This document shows positions 11,513-19,410 of a DNA stretch of 34,891 nucleotides, in pieces. The stretch's first letter is position 1; every line of letters begins with the position of its first letter. The notes under the pieces were generated by a model. The model was not told the origin of the DNA. It ran no database searches and saw only the letters and a program-made list of their open reading frames with translations. The position numbers and the translations under genes were made by a program. Origin of the DNA: Dictyoglomota bacterium (GTDB lineage Bacteria > Dictyoglomota > Dictyoglomia > Dictyoglomales > Dictyoglomaceae); the NCBI GenBank assembly GCA_029776735.1, contig JAKOUL010000100.1, positions 1-34,891 on the forward strand, read 5' to 3'.

Positions 11513-11965
11513 ATGGATGATGTAATAGCAAGATTGAGGTTTCTTACCTTTCTTTTGCTTTTTGCTTATGCCTTATCTAATGAGCCTTTTAAGGGTATAA
11601 GTATTTTCTTTTTTGTTTTTACCATCATATATAGTGGAACTATTTATTTTTTAATTATAAAAGGGGAAATTAAAGAAAGTTTTATAATTTCTTTGTTTGA
11701 TTTAATTCTGATTCTATCTTTATTTTATTTTAAAATTCTTAATGTAGACTTTCTTTTCCTTACTTATCTCCCTGTTATAAAAGAAGTGATTTGTAGAAGG
11801 TTTAAAGAGGCGTATATTATAAGCTTTTTGGGAAATATTGCTTTGATACTTATTTCAGGACTTGATAGGTTCTTTATTCCATTAGAAATCTCTTGTTCTT
11901 TGCTTCCTATTTCCTTTTTGATCCCTTATATTAGTATCTATTATGCTAAGGAGAAAGGAGGATAA
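11513..11965 (+). CDS. Hypothetical multi-pass membrane protein upstream of nfeD
   Basis: The 150-residue protein is almost entirely hydrophobic, with about five predicted membrane spans and short charged loops (KGEIKES, CRRFKEAY). I do not recognise a named family. In character it resembles the membrane sensor portion of some histidine kinases, but no kinase or other signalling domain follows. The ATG has AAGGAGGAA at good spacing. A TATAAT at 11485-11490, without a clear -35, could give internal transcription. The next gene, nfeD, begins 4 nt after its stop with its Shine-Dalgarno inside this gene's last codons, so the two are translationally linked. Confidence 0.8.
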   Translation: MDDVIARLRFLTFLLLFAYALSNEPFKGISIFFFVFTIIYSGTIYFLIIKGEIKESFIISLFDLILILSLFYFKILNVDFLFLTYLPVIKEVICRRFKEAYIISFLGNIALILISGLDRFFIPLEISCSLLPISFLIPYISIYYAKEKGG

Positions 11966-11969
11966 TTTT

Positions 11970-13244
11970 TTGAAGAAAAAACTTTTGGTTTTGATTTTAA
12001 TGTTATTTATCATCTCTACCTCTTTTTCTCAACAAAATGTAGGAGTATGTGTAATTCCTATAAAAGGTACTATTGAACTGGGGCTTTCAGCTTTTGTAGA
12101 AAGAAGTATAAGAGAACACTCGGGTGCAAAAGCTTTTATCTTTGAGATAGATACCTTTGGAGGAAGAGTTGATGCTGCAACAAAAATAAGAGATGTAATC
12201 TTAGAAGCACCTTCTCTTACAATTGCTTTTATAAAAGATAGAGCTTGGTCTGCAGGTGCATTAATCGCCTTATCTTGCGAGAAAATTATCATCTCTCCTT
12301 CAGGAAGTATTGGAGCTGCAGAGCCAAGACCTGCAGAAGAAAAAGAAATTTCTGCATTGAGAGCAGAATTTGAAAGTACTGCAAAAAAGAGAGGGAGAGA
12401 TCCTAAGATAGCAGGAGGAATGGTAGATGCAAGTGTTGTAATTCCTGGTTTAAAAGAGAAAGGTAAGATTTTAACTCTTTACGCAGAAGAAGCAAAGAAA
12501 TGGAAAATTGCTGATGAAATATTACCTGATAGAGAGTCTTTACTAAAATACTTTAAGCTTGAAAATGAAAAAATAATAGAGCTGTATCCTACTTGGTCAG
12601 AAAATTTTGTTAGGTTTATCACTGATCCTACAGTATCAAGTATAATCTTGACTGTTGGAATGCTTGGTCTTTATGTAGCTATATTTACTCCAGGTCTTGG
12701 AATACCCGAAATTTTAGCATTAACTGGTCTTGGTCTTTTCTTTGGAGGTCATTATCTTGCAGGACTTGCAGGACTTGAACCTGTAATCTTATTTTTACTT
12801 GGCATGCTGCTCCTTTTTATTGAGATACATATACCTGGTTTTGGAATTCCAGGTATTGCAGGGAGTATTTCTATATTTTTAAGTGTATATTGGACTATTG
12901 TCCAAAAAGGGGGGATGTTACAAGCTATACTAACGGGTATTTTTGTTGTAGCTTCTTTAATAATATTTCTTATTTTCTATCTTCCAAGAAGTAGAGTATG
13001 GAGAACGTTAAATATTCCTAAGGATCAAAAGAAAGACTTGGGTTATACTGCTGTAAAGGAGAGGACAGATCTTCTTGATAAGAAGGGGATTACATTAACA
13101 ATGTTAAGACCTACAGGTTTTGTGGAGATTGATGGGGAAAAATTAGAGGTTTATGCTGAATCAGAATTTATAGAACCTAATGTGGAAGTTGTTGTTTTTA
13201 AAGTAGAGGGGAATAAAATTTTTGTAAGGAGGAGTGAAAAATGA
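11970..13244 (+). CDS. NfeD family membrane serine protease (ClpP-class domain plus NfeD OB-fold)
   Basis: The start was set to TTG 11970 because AAAGGAGG lies 8 nt upstream and a clean signal peptide then begins ([20 protein letters not shown]). The ATG at 11943 would put the Shine-Dalgarno inside the gene. After the signal, a ClpP-class domain (about residues 22-195) contains [10 protein letters not shown] and WSAGALIAL, with Ser94 as the likely nucleophile (Ser97 in Pyrococcus PH1510). A lysine in [11 protein letters not shown] may be the general base of the Ser-Lys dyad. Several membrane spans rich in GFGIPGIAG follow at about 215-345. A C-terminal NfeD OB-fold is at about 360-424 ([16 protein letters not shown]). 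NfeD proteins partner flotillins, and the next gene is FloA. Confidence 0.94.
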   Translation: MKKKLLVLILMLFIISTSFSQQNVGVCVIPIKGTIELGLSAFVERSIREHSGAKAFIFEIDTFGGRVDAATKIRDVILEAPSLTIAFIKDRAWSAGALIALSCEKIIISPSGSIGAAEPRPAEEKEISALRAEFESTAKKRGRDPKIAGGMVDASVVIPGLKEKGKILTLYAEEAKKWKIADEILPDRESLLKYFKLENEKIIELYPTWSENFVRFITDPTVSSIILTVGMLGLYVAIFTPGLGIPEILALTGLGLFFGGHYLAGLAGLEPVILFLLGMLLLFIEIHIPGFGIPGIAGSISIFLSVYWTIVQKGGMLQAILTGIFVVASLIIFLIFYLPRSRVWRTLNIPKDQKKDLGYTAVKERTDLLDKKGITLTMLRPTGFVEIDGEKLEVYAESEFIEPNVEVVVFKVEGNKIFVRRSEK

Positions 13245-14227
13245 GTTTTGCATATGGTTTTTTAATTTTAATCTTAGTAATAGTTTTAGTTGTTGTCTTT
13301 TTCAGTTTTGTCCCGTTAGGACTTTGGATTTCTGCTCTTGCAGCAGGGGTGGCTATCAGGATAACAGATCTTATTGGGATGAGACTCAGAAGAGTGCCAT
13401 CAGGTGTAATTATTAGCTCTCTTATTAAAGCACATAAAGCAGGACTTGTGGAGGTTACGTTGGATAAGTTGGAAGCCCATTATTTAGCAGGAGGAAATGT
13501 AGATAAGGTAGTAAACGCTCTTATTGCTTCTCAGAGAGCTGGGATACCTTTAACTTTTGAAAAAGCTGCAGCCATAGATCTTGCAGGAAGAGATGTATTA
13601 GAAGCAGTCCAGATGAGTGTGAATCCAAAGGTGATTGAGACTCCTGTGATTGCAGCTGTAGCTAAGGATGGAATAGAATTAAAGGCTAAAGCACGAGTAA
13701 CAGTAAGAGCAAATATAGAAAGACTTGTGGGAGGAGCAGGAGAATCCACAATTATAGCAAGAGTAGGAGAAGGAATTGTTACTACTATCGGGTCTTCTGA
13801 CAGTTATAAAGAAGTTTTAGAAAATCCAGATAGTATATCTAAAACAGTACTTGCTAAAGGACTTGATGCAGGAACAGCTTTTGAAATTGTATCAATAGAT
13901 ATTGCAGATATAGATGTAGGAAACAATGTGGGAGCAAGATTAAAGATGGATCAAGCAGAAGCAGACATGAGAATTGCCCAGGCACAGGCAGAAAGTAGAA
14001 GAGCTCTTGCTATTGCTCGTGAGCAAGAGATGAAAGCTTTAACCCAGGAGATGAGGGCAAATGTTATAGCAGCAGAACGAGAAGTACCTTTAGCAATAGC
14101 AGAGGCTCTAAAAACAGGGAAAATAGGAGTTTTAGACTACTATACTCTTAAGAATATTATGGCAGACACTGCTATGAGAGAAGCTATTTCTAAACTTAGT
14201 CAACCTAAGGAAGAGGGTAAAGAGTAA
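13241..14227 (+). CDS. floA: Flotillin-like protein FloA
   Basis: The 328-residue SPFH-family protein scaffolds ordered membrane domains. An N-terminal hydrophobic hairpin occupies about residues 4-48, with the membrane-flanking segment [21 protein letters not shown]. The SPFH core includes [35 protein letters not shown]. An Ala/Gln/Glu-rich coiled coil follows ([29 protein letters not shown]). The length is normal for FloA (YqfA). Its ATG overlaps the nfeD stop as ATGA, and its own stop overlaps the next ATG as TAATG, so the trio is tightly coupled. NfeD-FloA pairing is conserved in many bacteria. Confidence 0.95.
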   Translation: MSFAYGFLILILVIVLVVVFFSFVPLGLWISALAAGVAIRITDLIGMRLRRVPSGVIISSLIKAHKAGLVEVTLDKLEAHYLAGGNVDKVVNALIASQRAGIPLTFEKAAAIDLAGRDVLEAVQMSVNPKVIETPVIAAVAKDGIELKAKARVTVRANIERLVGGAGESTIIARVGEGIVTTIGSSDSYKEVLENPDSISKTVLAKGLDAGTAFEIVSIDIADIDVGNNVGARLKMDQAEADMRIAQAQAESRRALAIAREQEMKALTQEMRANVIAAEREVPLAIAEALKTGKIGVLDYYTLKNIMADTAMREAISKLSQPKEEGKE

Positions 14228-14580
14228 TGCTTGAATGGATCCTTTACCTATATATTATTTTTTTGGTTTTAAGTGCCATATTAAATGCAGTAAAAGAAGC
14301 TCAAAAAACAAAGTCAAAGTCTGTAACTATTAAGAAGGTTGAATATCAAGAAGAAAAAATTCCAGAAGAGATTGTTTCTGAGGACTATCCAGAGGTTAAA
14401 CCTAGATTAAAACCTCTTTCAGAAATAAAAAAAGAAGCAAAGCCTAAAACTGAGGAAGGGGAATCTTTTATAGAAGAAAGCCTGAAGAAGAATATGCTAG
14501 AGATTATGGCTCTTCTTGAGATTATAGGTCCTCCAAGAGCGATGCAAGGATGGAGTCCTCCATATAAGAAGAAAACTTGA
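14227..14580 (+). CDS. Small membrane-anchored protein, third gene of the nfeD-floA operon
   Basis: The protein has 117 residues. One membrane helix at residues 4-22 is followed by a highly charged, Lys/Glu-rich stretch and a short C-terminal segment, MLEIMALLEIIGPPRAMQGW. I do not recognise a characterised family. The ATG shares one base with the floA stop, so translation is coupled. The layout suggests a peripheral factor of the flotillin/NfeD membrane domain, comparable in position to small genes after floA in Bacillus, though homology is not shown. Its last 59 nt overlap lipB on the other strand. Confidence 0.75.
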   Translation: MLEWILYLYIIFLVLSAILNAVKEAQKTKSKSVTIKKVEYQEEKIPEEIVSEDYPEVKPRLKPLSEIKKEAKPKTEEGESFIEESLKKNMLEIMALLEIIGPPRAMQGWSPPYKKKT

Positions 14581-15217
14581 AGATTTTATATTCCTGAAAC
14601 CCAAATTCGGTGGTAAAAAGTTTGCTTATCTTTTCTTTAATATCCTCTATAGAAAGAGGAAGGTGGGTCTCTTCTTTCATAGAAGTAACCTTTTTATCTT
14701 TTAGTCCGCAAGGAACTATATAAGAGAACGGAGTTAGGTTATTATTTATATTTAGAGCAAAGCCATGAAAAGAAACGCTTCTTTTAATAGTAATTCCTAT
14801 TGCTGCAATTTTCCTATTTTCTATCCATACCCCAGGATTTTTAGGGTCTATAGAGGCTCTTATTCCATAGTTTTCCAATAATTTAATTAACGTGTTCTCT
14901 ATTTTTAATACAAAATTTTTTACTCCATCAATTTTGAAAATTAAATATCCTACTAATTGTCCTGGACCATGATATGTAACATCTCCACCCCTCTCTACCT
15001 GATAACATTCAATACCTAAGAAACTTAGTTCTTCTTTAGTCTTTAAAATATTACTTCCCTTTCCAAATTTACCTAAGGTTATAACTGGATAATGTTCTAA
15101 GAGAATAAGAGTATCAGAAATTTTATCCTCTACTTTAAGAGAGTGAAGCTTTTTCTGTAAATTCCAAGCATCGTTATATCTTACTTTAGGAAGGTCAATT
15201 ATAGAGAGTTTCATCAT
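14522..15217 (-). CDS. lipB: Octanoyl-[acyl carrier protein]:protein N-octanoyltransferase
   Basis: It transfers octanoate from acyl carrier protein to lipoyl domains, the first step of de novo lipoylation. The family signature is intact: RGGDVTYHGPGQLVGYLI at residues 76-93, the active-site Lys136 in WIENRKIAAIG, SFHGFALNIN, and Cys170 in YIVPCGL as the acyl-thioester nucleophile. The 231-residue length is usual, with a short C-terminal extension of unknown meaning. The ATG at 15217 (or adjacent ATG 15214) lies 23 nt inside the end of the MATE gene. There is no good Shine-Dalgarno, so it probably relies on translational coupling. No lipA is present in this window. Confidence 0.95.
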   Translation of the reverse strand: MMKLSIIDLPKVRYNDAWNLQKKLHSLKVEDKISDTLILLEHYPVITLGKFGKGSNILKTKEELSFLGIECYQVERGGDVTYHGPGQLVGYLIFKIDGVKNFVLKIENTLIKLLENYGIRASIDPKNPGVWIENRKIAAIGITIKRSVSFHGFALNINNNLTPFSYIVPCGLKDKKVTSMKEETHLPLSIEDIKEKISKLFTTEFGFQEYKIFKFSSYMEDSILASLLEDL

Positions 15218-16595
15218 TCTTAGATGGTTTTATACTTTCTTTTAGAAAATATTTTCGGACTATGAAGGTATAGTAATTAGCTATGGCTTTAAAAGATATA
15301 TCCACCGCCATAGCGATCCAAGCTCCAGCAAGTCCAATTCCTATTTTTATACAAAGTATATAGGTTAAAGGGATTCTTATAATCCACATTCCAATTGCAC
15401 TAAAGACCATAGGAATCTTTGTAAATCCAGACCCTCTCAAGGAGCCAGAGATGACATTAGATGTAGCAAGAAGTGGTTGTGCTATAGCAATAATTCTTAA
15501 AGCAGGAACAGCTAACTTAATTACATTTTGTTCCCTTGTAAACATCTTTATGAGGGGTTCAGGGAAAAGAAACAAAAGCAGTCCAACGGTGCTCATAAGA
15601 ATAAGTGCTCTTCTCCAACATTCTAAAGAGGCTATAAGTGATTTTTCATTTTCTCCTGCTCCCTTATATTGCCCTACAAGGGCTGTAGCAGCAACTCCAA
15701 AGGCAAATCCTGGCTGAAAGGATAAGGACTCTGCATTTAAGACTATACGATGGGCTGCATAGACTTCTGTTCCAAGACTTAGCACTATTGAAGCATATAT
15801 AAGGACTCCAATATTAAAAAGTAAGTTTTCAACTAAGATAGGAAAACCTATATTTAATATCTTTGATGATTTATCCCTCTCAAGAGTGAGTATAGAATAG
15901 CCAAAATCCTGAAATTTAAAAACTGAATTTCTTCTGTATATAATTATAAATAGAAGAATAACACCTACTAAACGTGAAAGACTTGTTGCTAAAGCAGCTC
16001 CAGCAACTCCCATTTTAGGAAACCCGAATTTTCCAAATACTAAAACATAATCAAGAAAAATATTTAAAGTGTTTGAAGTCATAGTGATATATAAGGGAGT
16101 TCTTGTATCACCTGCACCACGCAGAGCAGCAGAGATTACAGACATAAAAATTATAAGAAATCCTGGTATTAGTATATATTTTAGATAAACTGATGTGTAT
16201 GATAAAAGTTCATCTCTTGCTCCTAATAAATATAGAAGTTTATCGGCACCTAATATTCCAAAAATAAGCATGAAAACAGAAAGGAATAGTCCCAAAGAGA
16301 GTGAATTTGTTAAATATTTTTCCGCTTCTTTATATTTTTTTGCTCCTATACTATAGGCTATCATGACCATTGTACCAGTAGTAAGTCCACCAACAATAGC
16401 AAGAATAACATTTATAACTTGTAGTCCTAATCCTACGGCAGCTAATGCGGTGCTTCCTAAAAATCCAACAAATATCATATCTACGAAACTGAAAAGAAGC
16501 TGAAAAAGGTTTTCAAGAAGTACTGGAACAGCAAGTTTAAGAACATTTTTTCCTATGGTTTTTCGTTCTTCCTCTTCAATTTCTACTGTTTTCAT
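15195..16595 (-). CDS. MATE family efflux transporter
   Basis: The 466-residue, 12-helix MatE protein exports organic cations or drugs in exchange for Na+ or H+. It shows the two-fold repeat: KLAVPVLLENLFQLLFSFVDMIFVGFLG in the first half and KILNIGFPILVENLLFNIGVLIYASIV in the second. It also has the typical AALRGAGDTRTPLYITM and VISGSLRGSGFTKIPM loops. The start ATG has GGAG about 10 nt upstream. A promoter with perfect TTGACA is at 16632-16659. lipB begins within its last 23 nt, so the two form an operon. Confidence 0.94.
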   Translation of the reverse strand: MKTVEIEEEERKTIGKNVLKLAVPVLLENLFQLLFSFVDMIFVGFLGSTALAAVGLGLQVINVILAIVGGLTTGTMVMIAYSIGAKKYKEAEKYLTNSLSLGLFLSVFMLIFGILGADKLLYLLGARDELLSYTSVYLKYILIPGFLIIFMSVISAALRGAGDTRTPLYITMTSNTLNIFLDYVLVFGKFGFPKMGVAGAALATSLSRLVGVILLFIIIYRRNSVFKFQDFGYSILTLERDKSSKILNIGFPILVENLLFNIGVLIYASIVLSLGTEVYAAHRIVLNAESLSFQPGFAFGVAATALVGQYKGAGENEKSLIASLECWRRALILMSTVGLLLFLFPEPLIKMFTREQNVIKLAVPALRIIAIAQPLLATSNVISGSLRGSGFTKIPMVFSAIGMWIIRIPLTYILCIKIGIGLAGAWIAMAVDISFKAIANYYTFIVRKYFLKESIKPSKNDETLYN

Positions 16596-16631
16596 TAAGT
16601 TATTTCTCCAAAAATTATTTCTCTAAATTTT

Positions 16632-16659
16632 ATCTTAAATCTTTATCTTCTAATGTCAA
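16632..16659 (-). promoter_or_regulatory. Promoter of MATE-lipB operon
   Basis: On the minus strand a consensus -35 TTGACA (16654-16659) is followed after 16 nt by TAAGAT (16632-16637). The leader to the MATE ATG would be about 30 nt. Confidence 0.6.
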
Positions 16660-16673
16660 TCTTATATTTGGGC

Positions 16674-16709
16674 GAGAGGCTGGAAGAGTTTTTGAGGTTC
16701 CAGCCTCTC
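16674..16709. repeat. Perfect 12-bp inverted repeat in the MATE/aldo-keto reductase intergenic region
   Basis: GAGAGGCTGGAA (16674-16685) and TTCCAGCCTCTC (16698-16709) are perfect complements around a 12-nt loop. The repeat lies upstream of the MATE promoter on one strand and well upstream of the reductase on the other, so there is no gene for it to terminate. No T-run follows on either strand. CTCCTAAGGAG follows directly. The rest of the 238-bp gap holds AT-rich sequence and a TATAAT at 16782-16787. Confidence 0.7.
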
Positions 16710-16833
16710 CTAAGGAGGGGGTGTATATATTATATGTGAAAGAGTATTTTTTTGTAAAGGAAAAATAAAGCACTTGCTAAATATAATTTTTTAAGAATAG
16801 AATAAATTAAAAAATAAGATAGGAGGAATGCAT

Positions 16834-17685
16834 ATGTTAAAGAGACCATACGGAAGGAATCAAGAACTTCTTTCCATTATTGGCTTTGGTGGAATTTTAG
16901 TTATGAATGAAGATCAAAAAATAGCCAATAATCGTGTCTTAGAAGCTGTTGATAGAGGAATAAATTATTTTGATGTTGCCCCTTCTTATGGAAATGCAGA
17001 AGAGAAATTAGGACCTGCATTGAGAGGAAAAAGAGATAAGATATTTTTAGCGTGTAAAACTACAGAAAGAACTAAGGAAAAGGCGTGGAATGATCTTCAG
17101 GCTTCTCTGAAAAGACTTGAAACCGATCATTTTGATCTATATCAGTTACATAGTATGACTACAGAAGAAGATTTTGAAAAAGTAATAGGTCCTAATGGAG
17201 CCTTAGAAGCATTTTTAAAAGCTAAAAAGGAAGGAATAATAAGATATATTGGATTTTCTGCCCATTCAGTAGAAGTTGCTATGAAGCTCTTAGATGTTTT
17301 TGAATTTGACTCTGTCCTTTTCCCTATAAATTGGGTTAATTATTTCAATGGTAATTTTGGACCTCAAGTAGTGAAAAAAGCAAAGGAGAAAAATATTACC
17401 ATTCTTGCATTAAAGGCTATGGCAAAGACTATTATACCAGAGGGAAAAGAAAAAATTTATGAAAAATGTTGGTACGAACCTATAGATGACAAAGAACTTG
17501 CACAATTAGCATTAAGATTTACTCTATCTCAAGGAGTTACCGCAGCTATACCACCTGGAGAATATAAGTTTTTCCCGTGGGCTTTAGAAGTTGGTGATAA
17601 TTTTAAACCAATAACTGAAGAAGAGCTAAATTATCTTAGAGAGTCTGCGAAAGGGCTTCAGCCTATTTTTACATTATCCCCATAA
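16834..17685 (+). CDS. Aldo/keto reductase family oxidoreductase
   Basis: It is a 283-residue TIM-barrel NADP(H)-type reductase. AGGAGG at 16821-16826 is only 1 nt from ATG 16828 but 7 nt from ATG 16834, so the latter is the better start. The catalytic tetrad is complete: Asp47 and Tyr52 in FDVAPSYGNAEEKLG, Lys75 in LACKTTER, and His106 in LYQLHSM. KEGIIRYIGFSAHS is a further family block. There is no C-terminal ferredoxin-like cysteine motif. The substrate is unknown. It stands alone: thioredoxin reductase downstream has its own promoter starting 4 nt after this stop. Confidence 0.92.
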   Translation: MLKRPYGRNQELLSIIGFGGILVMNEDQKIANNRVLEAVDRGINYFDVAPSYGNAEEKLGPALRGKRDKIFLACKTTERTKEKAWNDLQASLKRLETDHFDLYQLHSMTTEEDFEKVIGPNGALEAFLKAKKEGIIRYIGFSAHSVEVAMKLLDVFEFDSVLFPINWVNYFNGNFGPQVVKKAKEKNITILALKAMAKTIIPEGKEKIYEKCWYEPIDDKELAQLALRFTLSQGVTAAIPPGEYKFFPWALEVGDNFKPITEEELNYLRESAKGLQPIFTLSP

Positions 17686-17688
17686 AAG

Positions 17689-17717
17689 TTGCATAATTTA
17701 TACTTTTTAGGTATACT
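17689..17717 (+). promoter_or_regulatory. Promoter of the thioredoxin reductase-disulfide oxidoreductase operon
   Basis: TTGCAT (17689-17694), 17 nt, TATACT (17712-17717), just after the aldo/keto reductase stop. The leader to ATG 17752 is about 28 nt. Confidence 0.7.
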
Positions 17718-17751
17718 TTATGAGGTATAAATAAGGAGGTTATGGAAACAA

Positions 17752-18723
17752 ATGGACTTTATAGCTTTAACAAGGACTGAAGAAAAGATAGATACAGAGC
17801 AAGATGTGATAATTCTTGGAGGAGGTCCTGCAGGACTTACAGCAGGAATTTATGCAGGGAGAAATCTTTTGAAGACTTTAATAATAGAAAAGACATCGGT
17901 TGGTGGAAATGCGATACTCACAGAAAAGATAGATAATTATCCTGGTTTTCCAGAAGGTATTACTGGTGAGGAACTGGCTAAGAAAATGGAGACTCAAGCT
18001 AAGAAATTTGGAGTAAAAATTTTAGAATCTGATGTACAAAGAATTTATGTTGAAGGATATTGGAAAATAATTGAAACTTCTAATGGAACTTATAGATCTT
18101 TGTCTCTTATTATTGCTACAGGAACAAGACCGAGAAGATTAGAGGTTCCAGGAGAGGATAAGCTTAGAGGTAAAGGTGTTTCATACTGTGCTGTCTGTGA
18201 TGGAGCATTTTTTACTGGGAAAAAGGTGGCAGTAGTTGGGGGAGGAGATTCTGCATTAGAAGAGGCTATATACCTGACAAAATTTGCTGAAGATGTGACA
18301 ATTATCCATAGAAGAGATACTTTGAGAGCAGAAAGAATTGTTCAACAAAAAGCCTTTTCAAATTCTAAAATTAAGTTTTTATGGAGCCATATAATAAAGG
18401 CTATTGAAGGTGAGAAGAAAGTAGAAAGGTTAATTCTTGAAGATTTGAAGACTCATGAGATAAAGACATTTCCTGTGGATGGTGTGTTTATCTATGTAGG
18501 ATTGATTCCAAATACAGAACTTTTTAAAGGCATTCTGAATTTAGATCCTAACGGGTTTATAATTACCGATGAAAAAATGCAAACTTCTGTACCAGGAATA
18601 TATGCTGCAGGAGATGTTAGAGGTAAGGTATTAAGACAATTAGTAACTGCTGTAGCTGATGGGGCTGTTGCAGCTATAGAAGCCAGTAAGTTTTTAGAAG
18701 AAATTAATAATAAGGAGGAATAA
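17752..18723 (+). CDS. Thioredoxin reductase-like NADPH:disulfide oxidoreductase
   Basis: The 323-residue FAD protein passes electrons from NADPH to a disulfide protein. Features are the FAD site ILGGGPAGLTAGIYAGR near residue 24, the redox motif CAVC (Cys146/Cys149) in the usual TrxB position, the NAD(P) site VAVVGGGDSALEEA, HRRDTLRAER whose arginines favour NADPH, and the C-terminal FAD motif GIYAAGDVRGKVLRQ. AAGGAGG at 17733-17739 is 12 nt from ATG 17752, a long spacing. An out-of-frame ATG at 17742 is too close to it. The next gene, 3 nt downstream, encodes a protein disulfide oxidoreductase, its probable electron acceptor. Confidence 0.95.
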   Translation: MDFIALTRTEEKIDTEQDVIILGGGPAGLTAGIYAGRNLLKTLIIEKTSVGGNAILTEKIDNYPGFPEGITGEELAKKMETQAKKFGVKILESDVQRIYVEGYWKIIETSNGTYRSLSLIIATGTRPRRLEVPGEDKLRGKGVSYCAVCDGAFFTGKKVAVVGGGDSALEEAIYLTKFAEDVTIIHRRDTLRAERIVQQKAFSNSKIKFLWSHIIKAIEGEKKVERLILEDLKTHEIKTFPVDGVFIYVGLIPNTELFKGILNLDPNGFIITDEKMQTSVPGIYAAGDVRGKVLRQLVTAVADGAVAAIEASKFLEEINNKEE

Positions 18724-18726
18724 AAA

Positions 18727-19410
18727 ATGGCACTTTTAAAAGATGAGGATCGTCAATATTTAGAAAATTTATTTCAAGAGAATCTAAAAGACAAAGTAAA
18801 AATTATTCTCTTCAGTGATAAATCTGCAGGGAGTAAGTTGGTAGTACCTGGAAGAGTTGAATGCCCATATTGTCAACAGACAAGGGAAATATTAGAAGAA
18901 CTTACATCAATTTCTAATCTCCTTGAGTTAGAGATACATGATTTTTTAGCAGATGAAATAATAGCTAAGAAGTATAATGTGGATAAAATCCCAGCTATTC
19001 TTTTTGAGAAAAATAATGAGGTACTTAATGTAAGATATTTTGGGCTACCATCAGGTTATGAGTTCTCAAGTTTGATTGAAGATATTATGGATATCTCTCG
19101 TGGAGAAACTCAACTCTCTCCAGAAACAAAGAAGGTTCTTGCGACTGTGGATAAACCTGTACATATTCAAGTATTTGTAACTCCTACATGTCCCTATTGT
19201 CCTAAGGCAGTAAGACTTGCTCATCAATTTGCAATGGAGAACAAATTTATAACAGCTGATATGGTAGAATCTATAGAATTCCCTCATTTAGCAGAGAAAT
19301 ATGGAGTAACAGCTGTACCAAAGACCATAATAAATGATAAAGTTGAGATTGAAGGAGCAGTACCAGAGAATGTATTTCTTGAATACCTTAAGTCTGCATT
19401 GAAATCTTAA
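18727..19410 (+). CDS. Protein disulfide oxidoreductase (two thioredoxin-fold units, glutaredoxin-like)
   Basis: The 227-residue protein consists of two thioredoxin-fold units, each with a CxxC site: CPYC at Cys46-Cys49 and CPYC at Cys155-Cys158. Each unit also has the cis-proline type segment (VDKIPAILFE, TAVPKTIIND). This is the PDO family found in hyperthermophiles, where intracellular disulfides are common. It catalyses thiol-disulfide exchange and isomerisation. It sits 3 nt behind a thioredoxin reductase-like gene, and AAGGAGG precedes the ATG, so the two should form a reductase/PDO relay. The stop overlaps convergent folC by 4 nt. Confidence 0.95.
   Translation: MALLKDEDRQYLENLFQENLKDKVKIILFSDKSAGSKLVVPGRVECPYCQQTREILEELTSISNLLELEIHDFLADEIIAKKYNVDKIPAILFEKNNEVLNVRYFGLPSGYEFSSLIEDIMDISRGETQLSPETKKVLATVDKPVHIQVFVTPTCPYCPKAVRLAHQFAMENKFITADMVESIEFPHLAEKYGVTAVPKTIINDKVEIEGAVPENVFLEYLKSALKS

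Noticed and set aside
11943..11969. ATG 11943 as nfeD start
   Set aside because: It would put the Shine-Dalgarno AAAGGAGG inside the gene and add residues ahead of a clean signal peptide beginning at TTG 11970.
16674..16709. The strong inverted repeat as an intrinsic terminator
   Set aside because: No T-run follows on either strand, and the flanking genes diverge from it, so there is nothing to terminate.
16736..16768. Ten-codon ORF (GTG) before the aldo/keto reductase as a leader peptide
   Set aside because: The spacing from AAGGAGG is too long and no promoter or structure links it to the reductase. Too weak to annotate.
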